A stretch of DNA of 64,000 bases from Takakia lepidozioides (Eukaryota; Streptophyta; Takakiopsida; Takakiales; Takakiaceae), in NCBI GenBank assembly GCA_030704615.1, contig CM060734.1, forward strand, positions 56,498,042 through 56,562,041, written 5' to 3'. This document shows, in pieces, positions 1 through 13,549 of this stretch. Within the stretch, counting starts at the first letter, position 1; each line of letters begins with the position of its first letter. Both the position numbers and the translations under genes were made by a program. The notes below the pieces were generated by a model. That model saw nothing but the letters and a program-made list of their open reading frames with translations. It was not told where the DNA came from and made no database searches.

Positions 1-821
1 GAAGTAGCTAGATTAGATCTAGAAGTCAAACGAGATACCGTAATCACTTAATCGGAGCCCGCGAGGAAAAATGATAAGTAGATTCTGTCATCCGAGCTGC
101 CATCTAGAATGGGTTGTTGAGTGAAGCAAAGTCTGCTTGCAAGCAAGGTGCAGGCAGTCGGAACCCATCAAAGTTCAAGCTGTACATGGCCTTGGGAGTC
201 AGCCCTCGGGATCAAGCTTGTCAAATAAGGTAATCGACGAGTCCGCTGGTATCAATGAGATGAAAACACCGGTCAACGAAGGACGTAGAAGGGACGGGAC
301 GGTTGGACCTCGGTTGGTCTGATCGTGTCGATCTAATTCCTGGAGAGTACATGTCGAATTCGGGGCCCATCACCCTTTCTGGTCCAACTCCAGACTCCAG
401 ACATCTTGAACGGCCTTCACATAGGCTGAATGAATGCTGTTCAATGTCCGAAATCTTCAGCTACAGTGAAACTACAGTAAAACTCATGAGGTCGGACTCA
501 CAGAGATGCGGACGTCTAGATTCATTGGATAGTTTCTGTAGTGAGAGATAGCTTCACGTCGATCCTGCACATCAGCTCCATCCACACTCTCTTACTCGGA
601 AAAGTAGTAAAACCCTCTAAACCTGGTCGTCCTCCAGATCTTAGTGGAATATCTGTTCTTGACTAACCGGTTGACGAAATGTAGAGACTTCGTACTTTTG
701 AAAATGAGTGCTTTGAACAGAATAAAATGCTTCTAGATCCACGGGTAACCGGTTCTTCTTCAATCCAGTGCGTCGGGTTCCATCACTGCCTCCTCATGGG
801 AAACTGGGACCCAGACAATAG

Positions 822-2224
822 TCACACCTCTTGCACTAACTTGCTCCAATATGGTCGCCCCGGTGCGTCGACATCATTCCGGATATGAGATAGCACCGTC
901 TTCATGTCGGGACGGCTTGCAGCTGGCAGCCCTTGTGCGCAGAAGGCCAGTTACATCAAAATACTTAGAATCTCTCCATGCCAATCTTGAGCACTTTGGA
1001 GGCAGGACTGTGGCAAGGATAGTACCATCCGGAGATTGCGAATCTCTCGCTGAAGTCGGAGCTAGAGGGACGAGGTCCCAGCTGTGATTTGGTGCAGTTC
1101 AGCAAGACCCCGAAGCTGGGTATGTCGGCCTTCTCTGAGACTTTCGTCATGTAAGCCCACCCTGCACTTTCACACCGTATCCGTAATTCGCAGAACTAGA
1201 GGAACGATAGATAGCAATGAAAGAAACACATGCACTGAAAATAGTCTGCGCAACATATGGCTACCTAGTAGCACCTGGGGCATATCTGATTGTCCGGGGG
1301 GGCCTAAACATTCGAACTCTTCTCCACCAAAACTTCAGCAATGCCAAGTCAACCATGCGTGCCTCGATGTCCGTCTAATCTTGCCAGTTTTCAGTTCAGT
1401 CACGGCTTCGATTGGGTGGTCAAAGCTGTGGTGCAGGTATGCCAGACCCTGAACCACCCCAACAACAATCCAATCCACTGTGAAGTCGATCCTTTAAGCT
1501 TTCATCGCTCATGAACTGCCATCATCTCCTAGAACCTCCCAGAAACGATTGTCATTGTTGTAATGTCCTTTCGAGTCTGCCCACTGAGATTGTTGTGTGA
1601 AATATCTAGACATTTTAGACTGCCGCTGTCGCCAAGCCTTTGGGATGGTATAGATCAATGCGTTGATCTTACTTGGACAATATGGGTAAGATCATCCAAC
1701 TCTACAGTCAGCTCTCCGTTGAATTGTTGAATGGCAAGCTCAAAGACTGGAGGGAGAAGAAATTGCTGACCATGGCTTTGGTGATTACCAAAAATGGAGT
1801 GGCAAAATCTTGTGTGGATACTTAACTCTGTCTTGAGTGTCTTCCGTTGATAGTGATCAGTGCCCATCAGTAAGGCATCAGGGTGAAGCTCACTCATACA
1901 GACATTATCGACAATTTCAGCTGGAGCTTCCACTCTGCAAGAGCTCAGAGTAGGACCCTGCAATGCAACTTTTGTTGCAGCCAATGGCACAAACAAAGAG
2001 GGAGGCTATGCCCATTCTGGAAAATGTCCTCGTACCTCGGACATTCTTATTAACCTATTCCCCCCCATGAATAATGTCATCTTGGAGCACACCTGCAGCT
2101 GCTGCTTGACACCTAGTTCAGTAATTGCCCTGATGAAGGGTACTAATAAAATTGGTCTAATTCTGTCAACATCCTCTCTGTTGGGCACTGATCTTCTTCG
2201 GCGTACTTGCCTGAAGACCAGCAT
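822..2224 (-). pseudogene. LRR receptor-like protein kinase relic
   Basis: Fragments of a leucine-rich-repeat receptor kinase are readable on the minus strand but in shifting frames. At about 1665-1760 there is an LRR-like segment (FNGELTVELDDLTHI), and at about 1575-1625 a clear LRR core (LKCLDISHNNLSG). At about 1440-1500 comes a kinase hinge-like piece (FMSDESLKDRLHS), followed by GLAYLHHSF, which corresponds to kinase subdomain VIa. At about 822-950 the typical subdomain XI ending is read (CAQGLPAASRPDMKTVLSHI), closed by a stop. The HRD catalytic loop, the DFG triplet and the APE motif are not intact, and several frameshifts and stops separate the pieces. The transmembrane segment and N lobe seem deleted between the LRR core and the hinge. 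This is therefore a decayed gene copy, not a working kinase. The stretch from 1765 to 2224 also looks LRR-derived but is weaker. Bases 1-820 show nothing I can support. Confidence 0.62.
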
Positions 2225-2314
2225 CCAGTAAAAATTGTTCCAATGCCAAGCCGTTGTCTACCCAGAACACAAATATGCAAATGTACACATCAGCTCAATT
2301 TGCTGCTAATAGTG

Positions 2315-5300
2315 TTACTTGGACCTCCTAGTGAGACTGAGAATTGTGGACACCATTAGTTTGCGGTCAATTGGTTTTGTGAGATAGGCATCCATGCCAA
2401 CTTGGAGGCATTTGGCTTCATCAGAAGACATGGCATGTGCAGTTAGTGCAACAATTGGTATGTGGACATCACTTCCTTCCTCCGCTTTTCGTATGGCTTT
2501 TGTTGCATCATATCCATCCATTCTTGGCATCTAAACGCAAGACCAACAATATGTAATCAGTGGTTTAGGAGGTAGAGGGCAACATAGAAACATAGATCTC
2601 TTTAATAATACATAAGCTTGACTGCTGGACTCTGGAGATTGCTCAGCATGCATACTGCCTCAATACACTCACATACTCATACTGCTGGCAGCTGTGCCAT
2701 CTATTCACAATACACACCCATTTGCAATCTCCAAAGGCATTCCGTTTACGACTGCAAGCAAACATACAGGAATTCTGAGCAGGTCCAGAAAAGATAGACA
2801 TGTTCACTAGGTTGCAACTTGCAACAAACAACATGAATACACACAATAGGGAGAAGAGAGTACATTGTTGATACCTGACAATCCATGAGAACAAGGTCGA
2901 AACCTGAGACATTTCTGTTTCCACCTCCAGACACATTGCCTGAGCTTGCTGTGTTTTCTTCGACCGTACTTCCCAACCCGCTGTTTTGGATATTGCCAGC
3001 AGTATGAGTGCTCCGTAATGTGTCAACAGCTTGCAACCCATCCCCAACCACAACCACACATGCCCCCATCTTTTCCAACATGATGGTGGCCACTCTTTGA
3101 AGGACAGGTGTGTCCTCAGCAAGTAAAATTCGGATTCCAGCCAATGAGTTCAGGAGCCCATGTTGACTGGAGGAAGGCTTCTTCGCAGCGGGACGTATTT
3201 GGCCCTTTGTGCCCACGAAAGGTGTGGCGGAAGTGCTGGCCTTCCCAGCTGAGCTTTCAGAAGATTCTTTGGCAGTACTAGTAGTCTCTGTAACACGTCC
3301 TTGAGACATTGGTTCTCCACCCCCTCTATCTTTATGCGCTTCTAAGCATGGGATGGGTAGTCTGACATCCATCTGCAAAGCTGGTTGGTTAGATGATGGA
3401 CCGATGGAGATTTCCTCATTTTTCTGATACAACCTAGTTTCCAGAGTTGGCTCCTGTTTACCTGTTCCATGCTGTCCACATATGCCAGGTTGAACTACAT
3501 ACCCATGTGCAATAGGGACATCTGGAGCAGAATCAGGCACGAGGTGATCAAGGTGCGTGTCTATGTCTATAAGGTGAGCTGTGCCACCAAGTTGGCTTTC
3601 AGCAGTGTTTGAAGTGTTGGTTGAATTGACAGGGGAGCCAGATTGCCTTTCACCCAGAATCACTGGAGAAATAGCACCCGAGCAACTAGGACTCAGTATG
3701 GGGTGACCCGTTGTCCCCTGCCATTCATCCTCATCGCCTTGTCTCAACAATATCCTTCTCTGGCTTACGCCATCCTCGCCAGAATGCTCAGTTTCATTTC
3801 CAGGCTGAGGTTGTCCTGTTCCGGTGACCACCCTCAGCCATTTGTCCCCCCTCAGTTTGGGGCTCAAATGCTCTTCCCTGTTGCTACTCCCCTTGGTCGA
3901 TGGGGCTATCCCACTGCTGTCTGGCCCCTGGTCCAAAGCAATGTGAGTGCTCTCCAAGGTGTTGCCTGTCTCAACAGAAAGACTCCTTGCAAAGAGGCTC
4001 TTATTGATGCTGGACATACTCTTGGCAGAAGACATCCTTACCAACACTTGAGCCAATTTCTCGTCCGACCCTGACGACTTAAATCCTAGCTTGTTGTCAA
4101 TCTGTCACGAAAATAATATACCCTCCATTAGTGCAAGATTGGATGACGTACACCATTGTCATGCAGCCCCAAAACCTGGCTCATACATTTCAGCCAAAGG
4201 TCACTAGTTCGAGAACTGAAATGGCAGTGCAACAGCTCTGCTTGAGCATTGATAACTGTGCGCAGGCCACTGCACAATGTGTGAAAAGGTGTTGAAGAGT
4301 TGAAGAGACAAAGGTTGGAACCTATCAGACTCATAATGCTCACCTTCATGCAAAATGGTGCAATTTTCCACTCATTCATGATGATAGAAAGATTTGTGTC
4401 GCCTTGCCAAGAACGACTACATGCTCCATCTTACATGCACCCTATATGAATCCAAACAGGATTTCAGATGAGTCAATTCCTCGCATGGCTAAAATGAGCT
4501 TACCTGTGAGTGAAAGTGTGAAACTTGGAGATGGTCGATGCCAGCGATCTGCTGAACCCCCAAAGAACCTGGACTGAGTCCATCGCAGGCCTTAAGCTGG
4601 TATCGGTGCGACTGTGCCAAGTCAGAAGCCACACGCTCATTGCTTACCACTGCATCATTCCTATTTATTCCCATCATCAATGTCAAGAGCTGTAATACTT
4701 TTGATTTGTAGAGAGGTTCATTGGCCGTTATTGTGTACCCTGTCTGGCGAAGCTGGGTCTTCAATGAACTTGAAGTATTGTGATTTAGGAGCCATGAGAT
4801 CATGACACCTTGGCGCCTGAACTCATCTAATGTTGCTAATTTGCTTTGTACAGCCAGGTTCTCTTCCGATCGAAGAAATCCTGAATCCATTATTACTAGC
4901 ATCTTTGAGTTTTGGGCACTCTGAGGACCGGAGGCCACAGGTACTGATGAAGTTGAGTGAACTTGCTTTTGAGAGATGCCCTCACTGGCATGCCCATCAG
5001 GTGAGAGTACGGCTGGACGTTCAACCTCTTTGATTGCTGTTTCCAGGCCCGTGATTGTCTCAACACAACCACTCTGTCTTCCATGAGCTCCCTGCTGAGT
5101 CACACCTCGAAGAAGGACCATTGCCTCATCCCAGGCGGACGCTTCATACACATGTAGGCCCTTTGACTTCATCCATTTTGCCAAGGTTGTCCTCCCCATG
5201 TCTCCTCTTATTGCAATCAGCACCTGTTATGACAGCACACAATCACATTTCCTGAATCTTTGAAAATCCAAAACAGACACAAGGTTGGGACTACACCATA

Positions 5301-8300
5301 CAAACCCTGACAAGTCCACAACTCAGATTTAATATGGCCTGCTTCTGATAAAACTGACATTTGTAACAATGGCAAAGGCGGCTCATTAAAGACGAGGTAA
5401 GCTGCCCACTAGAACTCTTCAAAATATTTTCTAAGAAGACAGGTTTATAAGAACATTACACACACCTTGGCTTGTTCCAGTTCAGCGGGAAACGGTTGCT
5501 GAGATATATCCAGACTGGACAATTCAGAAGGACGGTCAAACAAAAGAAAGAGCCGTAGCAATGTTCCAGGTCCTTGTTTCCTTACTACCTTTATATCCCC
5601 AGACATCTTCTGAACCTGAAACCATTTTCGGCACCCCATATTTGCTACATTAGCGCTTTTCATTCCAGCCAACCAGAACAGTCACTCGCTACTCTATTCT
5701 TTTCCTGCAGTAGCCCGTTTGTTTCACTCGAGCACGGGGTCTATGGGCACAAGGCTACGGCAAACAGCGTTTTGTATGAGCATTCTTTTCCTGAAGTCAC
5801 CTCTGAAAAGGCCTGTCAGGGACTGATAACAAGGTCTAGCATGCGGGTTCCAGATAATGACACCAACTCGTATGATTAGTTGTATCATTGACCCACAAAG
5901 GCTACTACATACATGATAAAGTGCACACTCTGTTTTCACAAGGAGGAACTAGGGCTCTAGGTGACACACTTGAAGAGTAGTTCATTCCATTATCTTCCAC
6001 CTCCCTGCCTGGGGCCGAGATTATATAGACCCACAGGACATTGACTGTTTTGTTGACTATGCAATATTATACCAAGACAACTTACTGTTTTTTCAGGCCA
6101 ACAATCTGAAACCACTACTCCATCTGTAAATGCTGATGCAGGGTCCCAAGCAGCTCATATCTCCTGAAGACCAACTAGCTTATGTAACCGATGCTGGTAA
6201 TCAGACATAATTCACCAGAGTGCGACACTTCATCAAAATGTATTGAGCTAACAGAGACTGTTTACAAAAGAAATCATGCTGGTGACAGCGTAGAGAGCAT
6301 ACCAAGGAACGCACAATACAGAGGCCCAGACCAGTTCCTCCGTACCTGTGAAAAGTTCAAACACCCTCTAAGAACTCTAATACATTGAAGTGCCAGGATA
6401 GCAAGAGTTTGACTGGCCTTAACTGGAAGACTGCAAGATGCGGCATCAGTCCCATCTACCGTGACAGGCCGCGTATACAATGAGAATCTCACTATGGCTT
6501 CATCGTGGACCATTTCAGATTTCAAAGTCAATGCTGTTTAACAGTTGATACATCATCTGTGAACAGACCTACACAATATCACCTGAACAACATAAACAAA
6601 AAACCAGGAGGATCTGCAATCTGAAAAGATGGTTCACGCACGTGCGAGTAGTAGAAGGGTCTGCTTGCACAAAACTATCAAACACCATCTCCCACTTGCT
6701 CGGATCAATACCTGCATACCATTACCGACGTCCAATGCATTAGAATACGCAGTTTCCTTTATCCAACAAATGCATCTTACGTCAAGAACGAAAGTGCATC
6801 ATATTAATATGATTCAATGCCCTTTAATGATTAATGCCAAGGAGAAGGAAGAAAAATATGCACATGCTTCCCCACTTCCTTTCTATACAACTGGAGGGGT
6901 GGGGGTTGCCAAAAAGAGAATCTACAATGACAAGCCTGCTAAAGCACATGGGAAAGAGGGGAAGGGGAGAGACCACAGCCAGTATCCTCGACTTCAAACC
7001 ACAGCTGGATTTTGTCCCGGTCAGAACTAGAGTCTCCCTGGTCACGGCCCAACCGTGCTGGCTGCCAAAAGTTGGTCTCCTTCCCAAATAGCACACCGTT
7101 TCTTAGCGCACTGGCTGGGGAGTTTGGTCCACACCAGCCCCGCACTATAACATGCCCCGCTGTTCCATCCCCACTGAATGCAAATTAGTATGTGTATCTA
7201 CACATATCAACTGTCTTGTCTGAAATCACAGAGTAACAATGTGCATATCTACATAGGTCATCAGGACAGACCAGTCACAGAACTATTCTAGTATAAATAG
7301 GGAGGAAGATATATGAATAACCAAAAGGGAGTCAGAAAATACATGAAGTGAACTTGATGGAGTTGGCAATTAAGTTGGCAAAAATCTGCATGGTCCTTGC
7401 CGAGTCCCCTCGGACAATTCGTTGCATCTCATCTGTGCACATGAATTAACACCCAGACCTTGGTTAAGTGTCAGGAATCTTTTCAAAGTGACAACCTGTT
7501 GTAGTATTTATGCCCGCTGAGGCAGTGTTAGCCTCCCCAGCCTCAAGGGTCCCAAATTACTCCAACATGCAGATTTAGTTCATCCAAATATCAAATGCTC
7601 TTAGATCCACAGAATCTTCTTGTCAAGGACAACCTTCACCTCCTTTAACAACACAGGAAGAAGCAAACCATTGCCGATCAATTTTAAAAAATGACCAGAG
7701 TTCCTATCTGAGGAGGATATTTGACACAGTACATGCATCCAAACTGCCAAAAGCATGCAGAAAGCCAACTACAAAACAACTCCAGAAGACAGACTGAAAT
7801 AAGATATGATATCTCTGCTTCTAATATCTGAACTGCCAGGGTGGTCAGCTGCACTGGACTGGAACTGGAATGTCTCCCACCCTCTTGTAGACATGCAAAC
7901 ACTTGCCAACAGCACAGCAAGTTGGAAACTACCTAATGGACAATCTGGTAAGATCTTACCTGCCAATTTTCTCATAACAGATTGTGCAGGTTTAAAGTGT
8001 CATTTCTCAGACCTAGAGTTGAAAGCCCTAGGGTAAAAAAGATCATTCACTCATTCATGTCTACAGATAACAAGGAAAGTTGCCGATCTTGCATGATGTA
8101 CTTTGGTGCGAGTTGTGACACTTCATCTGGTTTCAATGTCAATGTTTATAGAGAATTTGCCCATTGAGTGCCACTGCTAGCACTTCTGTTCTGCAGCATA
8201 GGTAGTGTACCACACAAGACACTGATTTCCCAGTTCATCTCGAACTCAAAGCACAGGCACACACACACATATGCCAAACAGGTAGAAAGATGAACAGAAG

Positions 8301-11300
8301 GGAAGGGGAGAAGGAAAGTTTATTTGAAGAAAATCACCGGCCAAATCAAGTACAATCTCGATGTTGTGGTCAACACACTGCACTGAGAACATGTCTATCA
8401 GCCCTTCAAGCTCCCGTCCTAGATCAAAGTCTGCCTCCTCCAGTAAAAGCATTCCTGATTCCACCTGAATAAGGAACATGCAGCCATACACATCCTTCCT
8501 TACAAAGAGACCCCACATAGGAGTGATTTTTCTCCTCCTAAATCTCAGCATTTCCCTCAGGAGACTTCTATTGGCAGTTTGGACTACCTGTAATAAAGTT
8601 GGCTCCAGTACGGATTCCTGGTCTGGGTCCCAGGTTCATGACATATAAAACTTTACAGGCATGGCCACTGTCAACACATATGCTTTTGTTTCTTCCCCTT
8701 CTCCCCCAAAAACTGAGGACCTTGGATTGAGAAGTCTCCTCACTCCTTCTCCAGCTAAGCCAATTCTTCTCTCTTTCCCTCTTTCACACTCTCCTCTCTC
8801 TTGCTTGGGACTGGAAACCACCTTGCTCAGATCAAGAATATTGTTGAGGAGGGAAGAAGAAGAGTGGAGCAGCGACGAATTTGGGAAACCATGTTCACTT
8901 GCTCTGCAGTAAGATAATCATCACAAAGTAGTATGTCCAGCAGCCCGATGACAGCTGCCATTGGTGTGCGAAGCTCATGGCTGCAGAGTGCCACAACCGA
9001 CAAACTCCTAGATTAACTGGAGTAATGGAGGTAACTGGCTAGGGTGAAGGTCAAATATTGGTACTGTACAGTACTAACTACAAGCCCTCTGTTCTTAAAT
9101 ACTCGAAGATGAGCTCATATTTTAGCTGCACCTCACCTCTTTCTTCAGGTAACTGCATGCTTACGTAATGAGAAAAACAACACAAAGCTTTGGAGCAGCT
9201 ATGATTTTTAGCAGAGGACACTATAAGTCCGTCAGCCATCAGCAATGCTTAATCGACCCGTAAGACCAGGTAGAAAGAAAATCACTGGAGGAAATCGTCA
9301 GACTTCGTAAAAAGCTCCCAACTTCCATGTCTGACAATTGCCGATTTCTTGTGTAGGAGATGCTCGTGTACCTCATGTTAGCCAGAAACTGACTTTTATA
9401 GTTACTCGAGGCCTCTGCCCGCCTCCTTGCATCAAGATGGTTTATCAGCTCTGCCCGTAACTTCATCTCAGTAGAGACTCCGCTGGTCAAGATGAGAATG
9501 AATATGCAGCCCACAAGCAGGATGCAGCTTGATATTGATATTAAAATGGCCAGTGTGGCATGACCACTGTGGTCTACCTCTCCCATCACGAATGACCGCG
9601 GAGTTATGATTACACCCACCTGGCAAAAGAGACATGCATCAAACATCAGGTGAAGATTGTTTGGTCCTTCTCTGTCATCATCTTGCTTGCTAGGCCCTTC
9701 CAGAGACAAGTGACTCTGTGGCCAGATAAAAGATAGAATTCATCCTGCAAGACTTGGATAGAGAATGCATGTCAATGAATTTGTTGCCATGACTCACGGG
9801 CTGTCTTGCCTGGAGGCATGACTCAACTGTAGTATTTCATGGGTAAGCAGGATTCAGGGGCCTGCCTGGAAACGATCATCAACTGGATTCATCATGGGAA
9901 AGACAGATTTGGCAAAAAGTACAGAGCCCTTATATCAGCTGGATTTACACTAACATATGCTTGGCACTACAATTCACCATTGAACCACTGTGAAAAATAG
10001 ATCGTTTCAAAAAATTGAGAGAAATTCAGTGTCCAGGACTGTGACCAGGCTGATGAGTAACCAAGATAGAATTTCAAAACAAAACTTAACAGGATCATGG
10101 GACTCACCAAAGGAAGTCTTGGGAGATTCAAAGAGAAAGTGTCGATGTAGTAGCGTGTGTTTCCTAAGTATATGTCTTCAACATGTATGGCATTTTGGAG
10201 GAGCCCTTCCTTGCCATATGTCTGCCACAGCCACTCTGCCCCGGCATGTATCACTGGATCGCTTGATTCGTTGGCCAAAACCAATGATTTCTTTGATCCA
10301 CTGTCATTTATCAGGGGTGCACTGGTGGAAGAAGCCAGCAAATAGCCATCTGCAGTGGTCAAGTAAATGTAGCCCTTGTGGGCATCTGTGAGCTCTCTCA
10401 TCAGTAAGCTGATGCTAGAGAGCGCAGTGGTGATGCCTGTGACCGCAAAAATTGTATCATTGGCAGGATGACGAATTGCCGAGGAACTTGATAAGAGTGG
10501 TGAATCCTCATTTGCATTAACTGTCACATGCCACGTGACTCCACCTTGCTTTAATTCTGACACGCCTTGAATGTCCTTAGTTAAGTCATAAGCAGCTGTC
10601 ATTTGAGGCGCACCTGTGGCTTGACCTGTTTCAGGATCGACTGGCTGGTAGTACCATGACCAATTGGTATCCGCTCCAGGGGGAGAATCAGGCCAACTGC
10701 TCACAGGTGTCAAAGGAGGTGCAGGTGCCTGCGTGGGCAATTCAGTGGTTGGGGTGGAGTTGCTCAACATATTGCCCAGGCTTCCATTGGATTGCTGAGA
10801 ATAAAAGTACTCAGTTTGATTACTTCCCACACTTCGGTCAAAAGCTTGGAGATGGCCATTCTTGTATATAATAAAGACAGTCTTAAAGGTTTTCTGACTT
10901 ACAAAAATTGCCCATGATATGTTTCTCATTGTTCCATACAGCTGCAATGACACAATCGAACACTCAGAATTGTACCGTAAAGCACGCAGCTAGATGCGAA
11001 TTCTTAGCTGCAAACAGACTTGCAACACTCCAAGATTGCGAGGTCCCCATGTAGCACTCCACAACCCCTCCAGTGACTGCCACCGTAGAAATTGCAAAAT
11101 CAAAGACCCCAATAATGAAATGAAATGAAATGAACTGGTACTTTATAACGTCCGCGGAAAGCTCAAAGAGCTTATGGGACACAATAGAAAAACATGAGAG
11201 AGGAAACAAATCCAGAGCCAAAAAGAAGAAGAAGAAGAATAATAATAAGTGAAGCCCAGAAATACTATGCCAGAATCCCAAACAGGCCCAGATTGAATGA

Positions 11301-12702
11301 CAGACCACCACATTATGCAACCACAGGACATCACAAGTAAATTGAAACTGCAGCAGTAACGAGGGTGACGGACCAATGTGCCTGACAATCCTCCCACGGT
11401 ATCCTTGTAAAAACAAAAACCACTGAGGATCCTTAACTGGTGGCCGTGGACATACAAGATACAGCGCCAAGGCTAACCCTGTACACAAATCATCCTTCTT
11501 TAAGGGAAAGAAACAAAGACCATGGCAAGTTATACCCACCTCCGTTTCCTGACTCGCATTCATCACCAATGCATACTGCCCAACCGCAAACTCAGAGAGA
11601 TAGACTTGCGCTACAGTAGTGTCATGTGTTGCATTCAGCAGATTCCACATCCGTGAAATGGGGCGCTGCAGCAGTTCTGTCCGCAAACTATATGCCAGGG
11701 TCTTGATTGACCTTGTAGTATACGCCACGGTAAAGTGCCAAGTCAAAATGGTCAACAAGCCTATCAAAATGGCCAGCATCACCTGCCCCCCATCCAATAA
11801 ATATGACACATCAACCATTTGCAACTTGAACCAACCCCAACATGGAATAGCCTCAATTAAATCTTAAGAAGACTCTAATCTGTAATCGACTAAAAAAGAA
11901 GAAGATTGCACAGGAGTTCAGTGCAGCTCTCCACATGGGATAACTACAACTCCTCAATGCCCTCACTTGTTTGCAATCTATCTCACTGTTATTTGCTTCT
12001 TGAGCTGCAGAGCACTACTGGTAGAACATAACTGGAGGGCATCCAGGCCAGGATCATTGCGTGATGTGCAACTTTACAAAGGCATCAGGAGAACCGTGTC
12101 CCCGAACAACAGATCTGCAATGATCTGGGTACTTTTGCCACCCACTTTGGGTATCTTCAAGGCTCTGACAACTTATCCCATGCCGCACAGGCAGCCCCCT
12201 TCAGAATCTGACACTTGAAAGTCCCTATTGTGAGCACAGTCTTGTAGTCCAGACCATTTCGCCTATCGTGCCCAGAAACCAGCCAACTGTATCCGTTTGC
12301 TTCACAGGGAGGGACAAAGAGAAAAAATGCAGAGCACCTGAAGGATTCAAAGAAGGACGAATTCATTTTTATTTTTATTCAGGATCCCACTGGAGTTACC
12401 CAGAGGGAGAGGGAGGTAGGATATGGGCAGGAGATTGTACAACGAAACACACCGTTATAACAGACGTGAAAACAGGAGCATACATACCATAATGCCAAGG
12501 CGGGCAGCAAAAATGCTGTAGTAGTAGGTACGGCGATGAGGTCGATGGAAATTGGAATCCTGGTCTTGTAAGTCGGCATCCACCACGTGCACAGCATTTC
12601 GCCTGCGAACGCAGCCCCAGCAGTTGAGCCTAGCCTTAACCCACTGCCTCCAACCCCCCTGCCCATGCTCACAGAAGCCGCCACAGGAGCAGCAGCCCCC
12701 AT
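2315..12702 (-). CDS. AHK1: AHK1-type hybrid histidine kinase (osmosensor family)
   Basis: A plasma-membrane hybrid histidine kinase of the plant AHK1 family, which feeds a His-Asp-His-Asp phosphorelay. Exons by splice signals and homology: 12702-12484, 11782-11540, 10941-10108, 9619-9372, 8980-8822, 8464-8338, 7432-7343, 7173-6974, 6711-6642, 6345-6303, 5615-5466, 5223-4504, 4101-2875, 2530-2315 (TAA stop). Order of parts: first hydrophobic segment (exons 1-2); extracellular Cache-like domain (exon 3); second membrane segment (exon 4); HisKA with the phospho-acceptor HELRTP (exon 5); ATPase lid with N box, DTGCG and GGTGLGL (exons 7-10); a degenerate receiver (exon 12); a Ser/Gly-rich linker; and a C-terminal receiver with AED, phospho-acceptor LMDCQ and TKPID, split by the last intron. 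About 1500 residues, longer than Arabidopsis AHK1, mostly because of the linker. The start is uncertain: ATG at 12702 or 12597. One base seems missing in exon 5 near 8850, and the exon 7-8 phases do not match. Confidence 0.85.
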
Positions 12703-12719
12703 CCAGCATTACCTGCTCC

Positions 12720-13549
12720 GGCCTACCCCCCATAGATCTACACTCCAACCACCCGCAGCTGAAATCTGCAAGATCTCCACGCCATTTGCCTCCCTCCACC
12801 TCCAACCTCAATTTTCTCAATTTTTCACCGCCTTTGCATACAGCAAACTCAATTCAACGCCTGCTCACAACACACTTGATCTCCCACCTTCTCCACTTGG
12901 TAAAGCTCCTGCCTTGTGCAGCGGTGGAGCCAGCAATCGGCTGCGATCTCCACCACCATCCGCAGCAGCAGCGTGCAGCCCTGCCATGGACCCCTCCGTG
13001 GCACCCCCAAAGTCAAAACTTGCGCTACGTCACCCTCTTCAGTTGTCAACGGATCCCTTCTTAAAAAAATTAACGCTCTTATTATTATTACTACTCCTGC
13101 CCTGCCCGCTACCACACCTTTCGTTGACCTTTACCTTTATCTTTACCTTTACCTTAGTAAGTTTACCCTCATTGTACCTTTACACGTTTAGGTGTATTAT
13201 ATATAAGTAATGATAATTCAATTTTTAATATTATTGAGGAGGAAGACTCTCGTAACTGATGGTGTCATTTCACAGGCATTTCACCATAGTGTAACCCCAC
13301 GTGGAGTTACACTCCCCATGGTGTAACCCCGACTGGAGTTTAGGTACACTCCCTCCCACCCATGGGACCCTCTGTCACCCCTACTTTTTTTTTTTCTTAA
13401 GAGGAACAGGGGATTACTCAGCTCCCTTAGTAACTGGAGTTACACTCCCTTCAGACCATGTCACTGTCAATTTCTCAAAAGAGGTGGGGGAAGATTTGAC
13501 ATGCTAGAAACCAGAGTACCAAGAGGTTGCACATGTGCATTAAGTTATT
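12720..13549. other. Gene-free upstream region of the histidine kinase
   Basis: Presumed promoter and 5' leader of the minus-strand histidine kinase, then repeat-like DNA. It is CT- and CA-rich to about 13060 and then AT-rich with TTTACC-type short repeats (13120-13170). An imperfect palindrome around 13289-13314 has arms AGTGTAAC and GTTACACT, and related GGAGTTACACTCC pieces recur at about 13430-13450. No coding sequence is supported; the open frames here are chance. Confidence 0.4.

Noticed and set aside
6629-7145. Plus-strand frames of 85-133 residues
   Set aside because: They lie opposite the verified ATPase exons of the histidine kinase.
12552-13210. Plus-strand frames of 170 and 207 residues rich in Pro, Ser and Thr
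   Set aside because: Low-complexity shadow opposite the first exon and leader of the histidine kinase; no homology.
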